Positions 1 to 9,449 of a stretch of 9,797 bases of DNA are shown piece by piece; position 1 is the stretch's first letter, and every line of letters begins with the position of its first letter. Position numbers and translations under genes: made by a program. Origin of the DNA: [Eubacterium] saphenum (GTDB taxonomy: Bacteria > Bacillota > Clostridia > Oscillospirales > Ruminococcaceae); the NCBI GenBank assembly GCA_004554555.1, contig SFLN01000074.1, positions 1-9,797 on the forward strand, read 5' to 3'. The notes under the pieces are model-generated. The model had not been told where the DNA came from and searched no databases. It saw only the letters and a list, made by a program, of their open reading frames with translations.

Positions 1-73
1 TGATACACCCGGGAATCGAACCCGGGACACCCTGATTAAAAGTCAGGTGCTCTACCGCCTGAGCTAGTGGATC
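1..73 (-). tRNA. tRNA-Lys (anticodon UUU)
   Basis: The reverse complement folds into a full 73-nt cloverleaf: a 7-bp acceptor arm, D-stem GCTC/GAGC with an 8-nt loop holding the paired G18-G19, anticodon stem CCTGA/TCAGG with loop CTTTTAA (anticodon TTT), a 5-nt variable loop, T-stem CCGGG/CCCGG with loop TTCGATT, and discriminator A. It decodes AAA and AAG lysine codons. One acceptor pair (4:69) is a C-U mismatch. Any encoded CCA tail and the terminator lie beyond the left edge, so the body is complete but the 3' context is not visible. It is transcribed away from the protein genes from its own promoter at 91-119. Confidence 0.95.
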
Positions 74-90
74 ATAACTGCAACGTATCT

Positions 91-119
91 ATTATAGCAG
101 ATAACATCTCATTTGTCAA
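91..119 (-). promoter_or_regulatory. Sigma-A promoter of tRNA-Lys, perfect consensus with extended -10
   Basis: On the minus strand, TTGACA (119 down to 114), a 17-bp spacer, and TATAAT (96 down to 91) preceded by TGC form a full-consensus extended -10 promoter. The start of transcription is expected near position 84, leaving a leader of about 11 nt before the tRNA. Upstream of the -35, positions 121-148 are rich in A/T tracts, which fits an UP element for the RNA polymerase alpha subunit, as is common at stable RNA genes. The boxes are seen directly; the start site and UP element are inferred. Confidence 0.85.
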
Positions 120-120
120 G

Positions 121-148
121 TGCTTTTTGCAAAAAATTAAAAATTTTT
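121..148. promoter_or_regulatory. A/T-tract region between divergent promoters (UP-element-like)
   Basis: The segment contains the perfect palindrome TTTTTGCAAAAA (124-135) and AAAAATTTTT (139-148). It lies directly upstream of the tRNA-Lys -35 box and about 30 bp upstream of the -35 box of the divergent plus-strand promoter. Phased A-tracts here could act as an UP element or as bent DNA. It is not followed by a hairpin of terminator type in either direction. The function is inferred from position and composition only. Confidence 0.4.
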
Positions 149-178
149 ACAAATACTTGAAAAATCTTGTTAACCGAC

Positions 179-207
179 TTGAAATAATTCCGAAAAAGTG
201 ATATAAT
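179..207 (+). promoter_or_regulatory. Sigma-A promoter of the DUF951-prfA unit (extended -10)
   Basis: TTGAAA (179-184), a 17-bp spacer and TATAAT (202-207), with TGA immediately before the -10 giving an extended -10 element. Transcription should begin near 214, leaving a leader of about 37 nt before the DUF951 start codon, with no room for a riboswitch. It is divergent from the tRNA-Lys promoter; the two -35 boxes are about 60 bp apart. Confidence 0.82.
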
Positions 208-250
208 TAATATATGTATGCAGAAAAGATATCAAAAGGAGGGTGATTGA

Positions 251-442
251 ATGGATATAAAGGTTGGGGATATCCTTGTGATGAAGAAAAATCACCCTGT
301 CTGCGGGAGTGTACGAATGAAGGTTTTGCGCGCGGGTGCGGATTTCAAGCTCTGCTGCGAGGGGTGCGGGAGAGTTGTGATGACGCCGCGCTCCAAGTGC
401 GAGAAGAACGTCAAATCGATTATCCGCAGCGAAAATCAATAA
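251..442 (+). CDS. DUF951 family small protein
   Basis: A 63-residue protein matching DUF951, a small, widespread Firmicutes family whose function I do not know to be established. Typical features are the N-terminal VGDILVMKKNHPxCG stretch, the GADFKL segment, the CxxC-like CEGCG (C36, C39) and MTPRSKCEK near the C-terminus. C18, C35, C36, C39 and C50 suggest a possible zinc-ribbon-like fold, which is an inference. The start is fixed by an almost perfect Shine-Dalgarno site, AGGAGG at 237-242, 8 nt before the ATG. An overlapping reading frame from a TTG at 247 lacks family features and is a shadow. It is the first gene after the promoter at 179-207 and is 12 nt ahead of prfA, so the two are likely co-transcribed. 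The family call is from memory of its consensus. Confidence 0.85.
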   Translation: MDIKVGDILVMKKNHPVCGSVRMKVLRAGADFKLCCEGCGRVVMTPRSKCEKNVKSIIRSENQ

Positions 443-454
443 TCGGAGAAAACT

Positions 455-1528
455 ATGCGTGAAAGAATACAAATGATAATCGCGCGGTACGATGAGATAA
501 GCGCGAAGCTGTCCGACCCGAAGACTGCCGCCGACAACAAGCTCTACGCAGAGCTTATGAAGGAATACAAGATCCTCACGCCGATTGTCGATATGTACAA
601 TAAGTACCAAAAAGCCGAAAAAGCCTGCCTTGACTCGAAGGCTCTTTTGGACGACAATTCTCTTGACGAGGAGCTTCGGGAGCTTGCCGAGGTTGATTAT
701 ATCGAAAACAAGGCGCTTATGGAGAAATGCGATGAGGAGCTGAAAATTCTGCTTTTGCCGCGTGACCCGGACGATGACAAGAGCGTTATCGTTGAAATTC
801 GCGCAGGCGCGGGCGGCGAGGAAGCAGCGCTTTTTGCAAATTCGATGTTCAGAATGTACTCGATGTATGCGGCTCGTCAGGGCTGGAAAATCGACGTTAT
901 GAGCGCAAATCCAACCGAGCTTGGCGGGTATAAGGAGATATCGTTCGGCGTTGAGGGCGAGGGCGTGTATGCGAAACTGAAGTACGAAAGCGGTGTTCAC
1001 CGTGTACAGCGCGTTCCCGAAACCGAGTCGCAGGGACGTATTCAGACTTCAACGGTAACCGTGGCGGTTTTGCCCGAGGTTGAGGACGTTGACGTAAACA
1101 TAAATCCCGCCGATTTAACGATTCAGACGTTCCGTTCAAGCGGCGCTGGCGGTCAGCATATCAACAAAACCGAGTCTGCGGTTCGCATTATTCATCACCC
1201 GTCGGGAGTTGTGGTTGAATGTCAGGAAGAGCGCTCGCAGATGAAGAACAAGGAAAAGGCGCTGAAAATGCTGTACAGCAGGCTTTACGAGGCGGAGAAA
1301 ACCGCCCGCGACAACGCCATAGCCGAGGAGCGCCGCGGTCAAGTGGGAACGGGCGACCGCTCCGAGCGTATCAGAACGTACAATTTCCCGCAGTCCCGCG
1401 TTACAGACCATCGAATCGGGCTTACGCTGTACAAGCTGGACGAGATGATGAACGGCGGCTGCGACGAGATTTTTGACGCGCTGCGGCTTGCCGAGAGGAC
1501 GGCGCTGCTTGCCAAGAACGAGAGCTGA
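455..1528 (+). CDS. prfA: Peptide chain release factor 1 (RF1)
   Basis: RF1 (357 aa, normal family length) recognises UAA and UAG in the ribosomal A site and triggers hydrolysis of peptidyl-tRNA. The N-terminal helical domain covers about residues 1-100. The RAGAGGEEA motif is at 116-124, the stop-codon-reading PxT tripeptide is present as P188-E-T190, which marks RF1 rather than RF2 (SPF), and the catalytic GGQ loop is at 232-234 within SSGAGGQHINKTESAVR. The start ATG has GGAG at 445-448, 6 nt upstream. The glutamine of GGQ is normally methylated by PrmC, but prmC, often adjacent to prfA in Firmicutes, is not in this window. The gene ends in TGA, which RF2 rather than RF1 reads. It is followed after 2 nt by a small ORF that is probably translationally coupled. 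Confidence 0.98.
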   Translation: MRERIQMIIARYDEISAKLSDPKTAADNKLYAELMKEYKILTPIVDMYNKYQKAEKACLDSKALLDDNSLDEELRELAEVDYIENKALMEKCDEELKILLLPRDPDDDKSVIVEIRAGAGGEEAALFANSMFRMYSMYAARQGWKIDVMSANPTELGGYKEISFGVEGEGVYAKLKYESGVHRVQRVPETESQGRIQTSTVTVAVLPEVEDVDVNINPADLTIQTFRSSGAGGQHINKTESAVRIIHHPSGVVVECQEERSQMKNKEKALKMLYSRLYEAEKTARDNAIAEERRGQVGTGDRSERIRTYNFPQSRVTDHRIGLTLYKLDEMMNGGCDEIFDALRLAERTALLAKNES

Positions 1529-1530
1529 CG

Positions 1531-1737
1531 ATGAAGGAAATCGAAAAAACACGGCTTGACAGCTTTGAGAAAATGCTTTTGTCTGTTCGGGAGCAATACG
1601 ATGAAAAGTCGAGGAAGCTCACCGAGCTGAAAAACGCGGGAAAAGAGAAAACCGCAACCTATCGCCAGCTTTTTGCCGAGAAAATTCAGCTTGGGAATAT
1701 GCTTGCGATGTACAGGCTGTACGGGCTGACTGAATGA
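1531..1737 (+). CDS. Small helical protein of unknown function, coupled to prfA
   Basis: A 68-residue ORF whose family I do not recognise. It begins 2 nt after the prfA stop codon with only a weak Shine-Dalgarno (GAGAG at 1520-1524), which suggests translation by re-initiation from prfA. It is rich in K, E, R and L with no glycine or proline before residue 37, and looks like two amphipathic helices (about 1-35 and 40-64) separated by NAGKEK, so a helical hairpin or short coiled coil is likely. The second helix ends in a hydrophobic, tyrosine-containing LAMYRLYGL. There are no cysteines, signal peptide or membrane segment. It ends 17 nt before the Sua5 gene in the same direction. Support for coding is its tight fit between two real genes, absence of a better frame, and sensible amino-acid composition. 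Any link to termination or t6A synthesis would be from context only. Confidence 0.7.
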   Translation: MKEIEKTRLDSFEKMLLSVREQYDEKSRKLTELKNAGKEKTATYRQLFAEKIQLGNMLAMYRLYGLTE

Positions 1738-1754
1738 TTTGAGAAGGTGAAAAA

Positions 1755-2747
1755 ATGCTTACGGAGCTTGAAAAATATTCCGAAAAAAGCGCTGGGAAAG
1801 CCGCGGAAATACTGAAAAACGGCGGGATTGTCGCAATTCCCACGGAAACGGTTTACGGGCTTGCGGCAAATGCTCTCGACGAAAACGCGGTTCGCAGCAT
1901 TTTTGTCGCCAAGGGCAGACCGCAGGACAATCCGCTTATCGTTCACATAAGCGATTTCGAGATGATAAAGCCGCTTGTGACCGATATCCCCGAGCTTGCG
2001 AAGCGGCTTGCAGAGCGGTTTTGGGCGGGACCGCTTACGATGATTTTCGATAAATCCGAGGTTGTTCCGAACGTGACAAGCGGCGGTTTGTCAACGGTTG
2101 CCGTGAGAATGCCCGCGAACGCTGCCGCGCGTGAAATTATCGAGAAATGCGGATTTCCGCTTGCCGCGCCGTCTGCAAACACATCGGGCAAGCCAAGTCC
2201 CACAACTGCGCAGCACGTTTTTGAGGATATGAACGGGAAAATCCCGCTGATAATCGACGGCGGGGAGTGCGCGGTCGGCGTGGAAAGCACGGTTATCTGC
2301 TTCAGAAACGGCAAAATCCACATTCTTCGTCCGGGCGGTATAACACGGGAAATGCTTGCGGAATTTGCCGAGGTTGAGGTGGACAAGGCGGTTGAAGCCG
2401 CGCCGAAAGCCGATGAAAAGGTGCTTTCGCCGGGAATGAAGTACAAGCATTATTCCCCGAAAGCGGACGTTTTTATCGTAAACGCAAACGGTGATGATTT
2501 CGAGAAATTCTGCCGCGGGAATTTCGGCGAGAAAACAATTTTTCTTTCCTGCGGTGAACGAGAGGGCTGTCTGAATTACGGCGAAACCTCGGAAATTCAG
2601 GCGCATCGGCTGTTTTCGCTGCTGCGGCACGCGGACGAAATCGGCGCGGAAAAGGTGTACGTTGAAATCCCGTCGAAGGACGGCGTGGGGCTTGCGGTGT
2701 ACAACCGCCTGCTTCGGGCGGCGGCTTTCAGAATTATTGAGCCGTGA
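1755..2747 (+). CDS. L-threonylcarbamoyladenylate synthase, Sua5 type
   Basis: A 330-aa Sua5/YwlC enzyme that makes threonylcarbamoyl-AMP from threonine, bicarbonate and ATP, the first step of t6A37 formation on tRNAs reading ANN codons. The N-terminal YrdC domain (about 15-200) shows IPTETVYGLAANA (28-40), the KGRP nucleotide-binding motif (53-56), AERFWAGPLT (86-95), PLAAPSANTSGKPSPT (135-150) and GVESTVI plus ILRPGGIT (175-197). The conserved linker SPGMKYKHYSP (225-235) leads to the C-terminal Sua5 domain, which separates it from the shorter single-domain TsaC. The start has AAGGTG at 1744-1749. The position after prfA is common in Firmicutes, where prfA, prmC and ywlC cluster; here an unknown 68-aa gene lies between them. 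The product acts with TsaD, TsaB and TsaE, none of which is in the window. Confidence 0.95.
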   Translation: MLTELEKYSEKSAGKAAEILKNGGIVAIPTETVYGLAANALDENAVRSIFVAKGRPQDNPLIVHISDFEMIKPLVTDIPELAKRLAERFWAGPLTMIFDKSEVVPNVTSGGLSTVAVRMPANAAAREIIEKCGFPLAAPSANTSGKPSPTTAQHVFEDMNGKIPLIIDGGECAVGVESTVICFRNGKIHILRPGGITREMLAEFAEVEVDKAVEAAPKADEKVLSPGMKYKHYSPKADVFIVNANGDDFEKFCRGNFGEKTIFLSCGEREGCLNYGETSEIQAHRLFSLLRHADEIGAEKVYVEIPSKDGVGLAVYNRLLRAAAFRIIEP

Positions 2748-2751
2748 CCTC

Positions 2752-2780
2752 TTGACAAACGGGAAAATCCGCGTTATACT
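2752..2780 (+). promoter_or_regulatory. Sigma-A promoter of the coaE unit
   Basis: TTGACA (2752-2757), a 17-bp spacer and TATACT (2775-2780): full-consensus -35 and five of six bases in the -10. It begins only 4 nt after the Sua5 stop codon. Expected start of transcription is near 2787, giving a leader of about 39 nt to the coaE ATG at 2826. This promoter argues that coaE starts a new unit rather than depending on read-through, although there is no terminator before it. Confidence 0.8.
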
Positions 2781-2825
2781 TAAATATCGGCAGTTTTGTT
2801 TAATTTGAACGCGTGGTGTATAATT

Positions 2826-3425
2826 ATGGAAAATCCGCAGAAAATCAGAATAATCGGGCTCACGGGGCAAAGCGGCGCGGGTAAATCAACCGTGCGCGGC
2901 GTTTTTGAGGAAAACGGTTTTGCGGTTATCGACTGCGATGATGTTGCACGGAAAATCGCGTCAAAAAGCGCATTTCTGAACGAGGTCGCGGAGCGCTTCG
3001 GCAGGGATATTCTGAACGCGGACGGGACTCTTGACCGTGTGAAAACTGCGGCGATGATTTACAACGACAAGCAGAAATACGCGGAGTACTGCGGGATAAT
3101 CTTTCCTTATATAACCTATGATATTATGCGGCAAATCGAGCGTTTTGACAAAGATGTTCTGCTTGACGCGCCGACGCTTTTTGAAGCGAGAATTGACGGG
3201 TTGTGTACGGAGATAATCAGCGTTACCGCGGATTTTGAGCTTTGCGCCGAGAGAATTTCAAAGCGCGATAAAATTACTCTTGAAAAGGCAAGAGAACGGC
3301 TTTCTTCGCAGCACGGGGCTGATTTTTTCAGAGAACACTCGGATTTTGTTATCGAAAACAACGGCTCGGAAAAGGAGCTTTACGATAAAGCGCAGGCGAT
3401 TATCGTTAAATTGAAAGGCAGATAA
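2826..3425 (+). CDS. coaE: Dephospho-CoA kinase
   Basis: A 199-aa kinase for the last step of coenzyme A synthesis, ATP-dependent phosphorylation of the 3'-hydroxyl of dephospho-CoA, in the cytoplasm. The P-loop GQSGAGKST is at 14-22, the substrate-binding aspartates are in VIDCDDVAR (34-42, matching the family's DADxxAR), and the VLLDAPTLFEARID stretch (111-124) and lid region with R147 (SKRD) and RLSSQ (158-162) are family typical. The length equals the usual 195-205 aa. The frame is open back to a TTG at 2796, but that codon lies about 10 nt after the predicted transcription start and has no ribosome site; ATG 2826, with GTGGTG at 2813-2818, puts the P-loop at the normal distance from the N-terminus. 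It overlaps the downstream lytic transglycosylase by one base (TAATG). Confidence 0.95.
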   Translation: MENPQKIRIIGLTGQSGAGKSTVRGVFEENGFAVIDCDDVARKIASKSAFLNEVAERFGRDILNADGTLDRVKTAAMIYNDKQKYAEYCGIIFPYITYDIMRQIERFDKDVLLDAPTLFEARIDGLCTEIISVTADFELCAERISKRDKITLEKARERLSSQHGADFFREHSDFVIENNGSEKELYDKAQAIIVKLKGR

Positions 3426-4012
3426 TGGTTTACAAAAAGCGAAAAAAGAAACACACGGGTTTAATCGCGGCGATAATTATTGTCGCGGCGGCGCTTGTCG
3501 GGGTGGGAGTTTACTTCGGTTATCGGCAATATATCATCGAAACGCACCCGCTGAAATATCAGACCTATGTTGAAAAATACTCCGCGCAGAACGGACTTGA
3601 CAAGTACCTGGTTTACGCGGTTATCAAGACGGAAAGCGGCTTCAAGACCGACGCTGTTTCAAATGTCGGAGCGCGCGGTCTTATGCAGATTATGGAGGAA
3701 ACGTTTGACTGGATAAAGTACAAGCGCGACGATGATGACGCAGTTTATTCCGATATGTACAATGCGCAGAAGAACATCGACTACGGCTGCTGGCTTTTGG
3801 GGTATCTTTACGAGGAATTCGGGACAATTGAAGCGACTGCGGCGGCTTATCACGCGGGACGAGGCACGGTAAACGAGTGGCTTTCCGACAGGCGTTATTC
3901 ACCGGACGGAGTTCATCTTGAAACAATCCCGACTCCCGACACCGCGCATTATGTCGATAAAATCACAAACGCTTTGAAAACGTACAAAAAGCTGTACGAT
4001 AACGACAAATAA
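3425..4012 (+). CDS. Membrane-anchored lytic transglycosylase (Slt/MltE-like)
   Basis: A 195-aa enzyme predicted to cleave peptidoglycan glycan strands outside the membrane, forming 1,6-anhydro-muramyl ends. A basic N-terminus (YKKRKKKH) is followed by one hydrophobic segment at 12-33, giving an uncleaved anchor with the catalytic domain outside. The SLT domain (about 45-190) shows the catalytic glutamate E70 in IKTESGF, AVSNVGARGLMQI (77-89) and AAYHAG (140-145, a variant of the usual AAYNAG). There is no LysM or SH3 wall-binding domain, as in other short clostridial members. Its start ATG overlaps the coaE stop by one base and AAAGG lies at 3414-3418, so translation is probably coupled. CoaE followed by a small SLT protein is a pairing I recall from other Clostridia. 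Its exact role (growth, division or sporulation) cannot be told from the sequence. Confidence 0.93.
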   Translation: MVYKKRKKKHTGLIAAIIIVAAALVGVGVYFGYRQYIIETHPLKYQTYVEKYSAQNGLDKYLVYAVIKTESGFKTDAVSNVGARGLMQIMEETFDWIKYKRDDDDAVYSDMYNAQKNIDYGCWLLGYLYEEFGTIEATAAAYHAGRGTVNEWLSDRRYSPDGVHLETIPTPDTAHYVDKITNALKTYKKLYDNDK

Positions 4013-4034
4013 CAGAAAGGAAAGGACAATCGAA

Positions 4035-5444
4035 ATGGCAAAGAAAGAAACCGAAAACGAAGCAAAACAGCTCAAGGAAAAGCTCTTTATGCAGAAAAAG
4101 AACGCTTTTCTGCGTATGAGCGACAGCGAAATCAAAAAATGCGACAAATTCTGCGAGGGGTACAAGCGTTTTCTTGACGAGGCGAAAACCGAGCGTGAGG
4201 CTGCGGTATATATCGAGCGCGAGGCAAAGGCAGCGGGGTTCGTGAAATTCGACAAGAAAAAGAAGTACAAGGCGGGCGACAAGGTTTATGTTATCAACCG
4301 CGAAAAGTCGGCTATTCTCGCGGTAATCGGCTCTGAGCCTGTTGAAAACGGCGTCAATCTGCTTGCCGCGCACATCGACTCGCCGCGTCTTGATATGAAA
4401 CAGAACCCGCTTATGGAAAAGGACGAGGTTGGCTATTTCAAGTCGCACTATTACGGCGGTATCAAGAAATATCAGTGGACAACCGTTCCGATGTCGCTTC
4501 ACGGCGTTATCGTAAAAGCGGACGGTACAAAAATCACCGTCAAAATCGGCGAGGACGAAAACGACCCCGTGTTCTGCGTATCGGATTTGCTCCCGCACCT
4601 TGCTTCCGCGCAGATGAAACGCCCGTCAACCGAGCTTATCAAGGGCGAAGAGCTTAATGTTATCATCGGTTCGCGCCCGTTCAAGGACGACGAGGTTTCC
4701 GAGAAAGTCAAGCTCAATTTGCTTGCAATCCTCAACAAAAAGTACGGCATAACCGAAGCTGATTTCCTTTCCGCAGAGCTTGAGGCTGTACCCGCATTCA
4801 AGGCGCGCGATATCGGCTTTGACAGAAGTCTTGTCGGCGCTTACGGACAGGACGACAGAGTTTGCGCGTATACGGAGCTTGCGGCGGTTCTCGAAGCGAA
4901 AGCTCCGAAAAAGACCGCTGTCGCTATTCTCACCGACAAGGAAGAAACCGGCTCCGACGGAAACACGGGACTTCAGTCCGCTTATCTGAAGTATTTTATC
5001 GCGGATTTGGCGGCGATTTTTGGAGCAAGAGCGCGCGATGTTCTCGCGAACTCAAAGTGCCTTTCCGCAGACGTAAACGCGGCTTATGACCCGACTTTCG
5101 CGGACGTATTCGAGAAGAACAACTCCTGCGTGCTTAACGGCGGCGTTTGCGTGACAAAATACACCGGTTCAAGAGGAAAAAGCGGTACTTCGGACGCGTC
5201 CGCTGAATATGTCGGTGAAATTCGTGCGCTTCTTGACAAAAACGGCGTAATCTGGCAGACAGGCGAGCTTGGAAAGGTTGATATCGGCGGCGGCGGAACG
5301 GTTGCCAAATATATCGCAAATCTTGACGTTGATACAATTGACGTGGGCGTGCCCGTTATCTCGATGCACGCGCCCTACGAAATTACGGCAAAAACCGACG
5401 TTTATGCCGCTTATAAGGCATTTGAGGCATTTATTAACGCATAA
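4035..5444 (+). CDS. M18 family zinc aminopeptidase
   Basis: A 469-aa cytoplasmic metallo-aminopeptidase of peptidase family M18 (aspartyl aminopeptidase / ApeA-like), expected to remove N-terminal residues from peptides as a large homo-oligomer with two metals per active site. Likely metal and catalytic residues are H113 in AAHIDSPRLD (111-120), D273 or D274 in YGQDDRV (270-276), E303 and E304 in DKEETGS (301-307), D347 in SADVNAAYDP and H445 in SMHAPYE (443-449). The insertion between the first histidine and the second metal motif (about 120-260) is the M18 dimerisation domain. A purine-rich Shine-Dalgarno (AGAAAGGAAAGGA) fills 4015-4027. It starts 22 nt after the transglycosylase gene, so it is likely in the same transcript. 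Preference for acidic N-terminal residues is a guess from the family. Confidence 0.93.
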   Translation: MAKKETENEAKQLKEKLFMQKKNAFLRMSDSEIKKCDKFCEGYKRFLDEAKTEREAAVYIEREAKAAGFVKFDKKKKYKAGDKVYVINREKSAILAVIGSEPVENGVNLLAAHIDSPRLDMKQNPLMEKDEVGYFKSHYYGGIKKYQWTTVPMSLHGVIVKADGTKITVKIGEDENDPVFCVSDLLPHLASAQMKRPSTELIKGEELNVIIGSRPFKDDEVSEKVKLNLLAILNKKYGITEADFLSAELEAVPAFKARDIGFDRSLVGAYGQDDRVCAYTELAAVLEAKAPKKTAVAILTDKEETGSDGNTGLQSAYLKYFIADLAAIFGARARDVLANSKCLSADVNAAYDPTFADVFEKNNSCVLNGGVCVTKYTGSRGKSGTSDASAEYVGEIRALLDKNGVIWQTGELGKVDIGGGGTVAKYIANLDVDTIDVGVPVISMHAPYEITAKTDVYAAYKAFEAFINA

Positions 5445-5460
5445 TCGGACAAATCTATTC

Positions 5461-5488
5461 ACTTTACTCCGAGAACCCGCATATTATA
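5461..5488 (+). promoter_or_regulatory. Candidate sporulation (sigma-E/sigma-K type) promoter of yunB
   Basis: CATATTATA at 5480-5488 fits the mother-cell -10 pattern CATANNNTA of sigma-K and is close to the sigma-E -10 (CATACAAT). An AC dinucleotide at 5461-5462, 17 bp upstream, fits the loose sigma-K -35. The expected start near 5495 leaves a short leader that keeps GGAG (5495-5498). YunB genes belong to the mother-cell programme in Bacillus, which makes such a promoter plausible, but the match is short and A/T-rich sequence gives chance hits. Confidence 0.35.
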
Positions 5489-5499
5489 AACGGGGGAGT
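5466..5499 (+). promoter_or_regulatory. Hairpin covering the yunB ribosome binding site
   Basis: ACTCC (5466-5470) pairs with GGAGT (5495-5499), and after a 5-nt bulge (GAGAA) CCCG (5476-5479) pairs with CGGG (5491-5494), closing an 11-nt A/T loop (5480-5490). The 3' arm is the yunB Shine-Dalgarno sequence. In transcripts reading in from the aminopeptidase gene this nine-pair structure would hide the site. There is no U-tract, so it is not a rho-independent terminator. Pairing is seen directly; the regulatory effect is inferred. Confidence 0.45.
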
Positions 5500-5507
5500 G
5501 GTGAATT

Positions 5508-8184
<2,677 letters not shown>

Positions 8185-8186
8185 AA

Positions 8187-9449
8187 ATGGGAATGACAAT
8201 GACGCAGAAAATTCTGGCAAAGCACGCGGGACTGGATTCCGTTGTTGAGGGGCAGCTGATTAAAGCGAAGCTGGATATGGTTCTCGGAAACGATATCACA
8301 AGCCCTGTTGCCATCAACGAGTTCAACAAGAACGGCTTTACGGGAGTTTTCGACAAATCGAAGATTTCGCTGGTTATGGATCACTTTACGCCTAACAAGG
8401 ATATAAAGGCGGCTATTCAGTGTCAGCAGTGCCGTAATTTCGCGGACAAGTACGATATCGAGAATTTCTACGATGTCGGAAACGTTGGTATCGAGCACGC
8501 GCTGCTGCCCGAAAAAGGCTTGGTTATCGCAGGCGACTGCGTAATCGGCGCGGACAGCCACACCTGTACATACGGCGCGCTCGGCGCTTTCTCAACGGGC
8601 GTCGGTTCAACCGATATGGCTGCGGGTATGGCAACGGGAGAGGCTTGGTTTAAAGTACCGTCCGCTATTAAGTTCAACCTCACCGGCAAGCTCAACAAGT
8701 GGGTTAGCGGCAAGGACGTTATTCTGCACATTATCGGTGAAATCGGCGTTGACGGCGCGCTTTATCAGTCGATGGAGTTCACGGGCGAGGGATTGAAGAG
8801 TCTCTCGATGGACGACAGACTTTGTATGGCTAATATGGCAATCGAAGCGGGCGCAAAGAACGGCATTTTCGAGGTTGACGACGTTACGCTCGACTACATA
8901 AAGGGCAGAACCGACCGCAAGCCCGAGATTTTCAAGGCTGACGAGGACGCGCACTATAACCGCGTTATCGACATCAATCTGAGCGAAATCAAGCCGACGG
9001 TTTCTTTCCCGCATCTGCCCGAGAACACCAAGACTATCGATGAAGCCGAGAAGCTGAACATCAAGATTGACCAGGTTGTAATCGGTTCGTGCACCAACGG
9101 TCGTTACAGCGATCTTGAAGCTGCTGCGGCTATCGTCAAGGGCAAGAAGGTTGCAAAGGGAGTTCGCGCAATCGTAATTCCCGCAACTCAGCAGATTTAT
9201 CTGGACGCGCTGAAAAACGGCTTGCTCGAGATTTTCGTTGAAGCGGGAATGGTTGTTTCCGCGCCGACCTGCGGACCTTGCCTGGGCGGTCACATGGGTA
9301 TTCTCGCACCGCACGAGAGAGCTGTTTCCACGACCAACCGCAACTTTGTCGGCAGAATGGGCGACACAACCTCCGAGGTTTATCTGGCAAGCCCTGCTGT
9401 TGCGGCGGCAAGCGCGCTGAAAGGCTATATTTCGGGAGAGTTTGAGTAA
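8187..9449 (+). CDS. leuC: 3-isopropylmalate dehydratase, large subunit
   Basis: A 420-aa subunit of isopropylmalate isomerase, which interconverts 2- and 3-isopropylmalate in leucine synthesis with LeuD. The three cysteine ligands of the 4Fe-4S cluster are C302 (VIGSCTNGR), C362 and C365 ([10 protein letters not shown]). Other aconitase-family signatures are [23 protein letters not shown] (121-143) and NRNFVGRMG (384-392). The length matches the shorter LeuC class found in Clostridia and archaea (about 420 aa), not the 466-aa E. coli class; members of this class can be hard to tell from homoaconitase, but the partial leuD downstream supports leucine synthesis. AGGAGGA at 8174-8180 lies inside the end of ligA, and ATG 8187 follows the ligA stop by 2 nt. 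There is therefore no room for a T-box or leader upstream, so any leucine control must act elsewhere. Confidence 0.95.
   Translation: MGMTMTQKILAKHAGLDSVVEGQLIKAKLDMVLGNDITSPVAINEFNKNGFTGVFDKSKISLVMDHFTPNKDIKAAIQCQQCRNFADKYDIENFYDVGNVGIEHALLPEKGLVIAGDCVIGADSHTCTYGALGAFSTGVGSTDMAAGMATGEAWFKVPSAIKFNLTGKLNKWVSGKDVILHIIGEIGVDGALYQSMEFTGEGLKSLSMDDRLCMANMAIEAGAKNGIFEVDDVTLDYIKGRTDRKPEIFKADEDAHYNRVIDINLSEIKPTVSFPHLPENTKTIDEAEKLNIKIDQVVIGSCTNGRYSDLEAAAAIVKGKKVAKGVRAIVIPATQQIYLDALKNGLLEIFVEAGMVVSAPTCGPCLGGHMGILAPHERAVSTTNRNFVGRMGDTTSEVYLASPAVAAASALKGYISGEFE

Noticed and set aside
247..462. Overlapping frame starting at TTG 247 in the DUF951 region
   Set aside because: The AGGAGG site at 237-242 is only 4 nt from this TTG but 8 nt from ATG 251, and only the latter frame encodes a known family.
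170..1000. Long minus-strand open frame (276 codons) opposite DUF951 and prfA
   Set aside because: It lies antisense to clearly coding prfA, has no recognisable domain and is low in family-like features; it is a shadow of biased codon use.
2722..2744. Hairpin CGGCT/AGCCG at the end of the Sua5 gene as a terminator
   Set aside because: The stem is only five pairs within coding sequence and is followed by TGACCTCTTGAC rather than a U-tract.
2796..2825. Upstream TTG extension of coaE by 10 codons
   Set aside because: It lies just after the predicted transcription start and has no Shine-Dalgarno; ATG 2826 gives the normal CoaE N-terminus.
8607..9314. Minus-strand open frame of 235 codons opposite leuC
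   Set aside because: Antisense to the conserved LeuC core with no ribosome site or recognisable domain.
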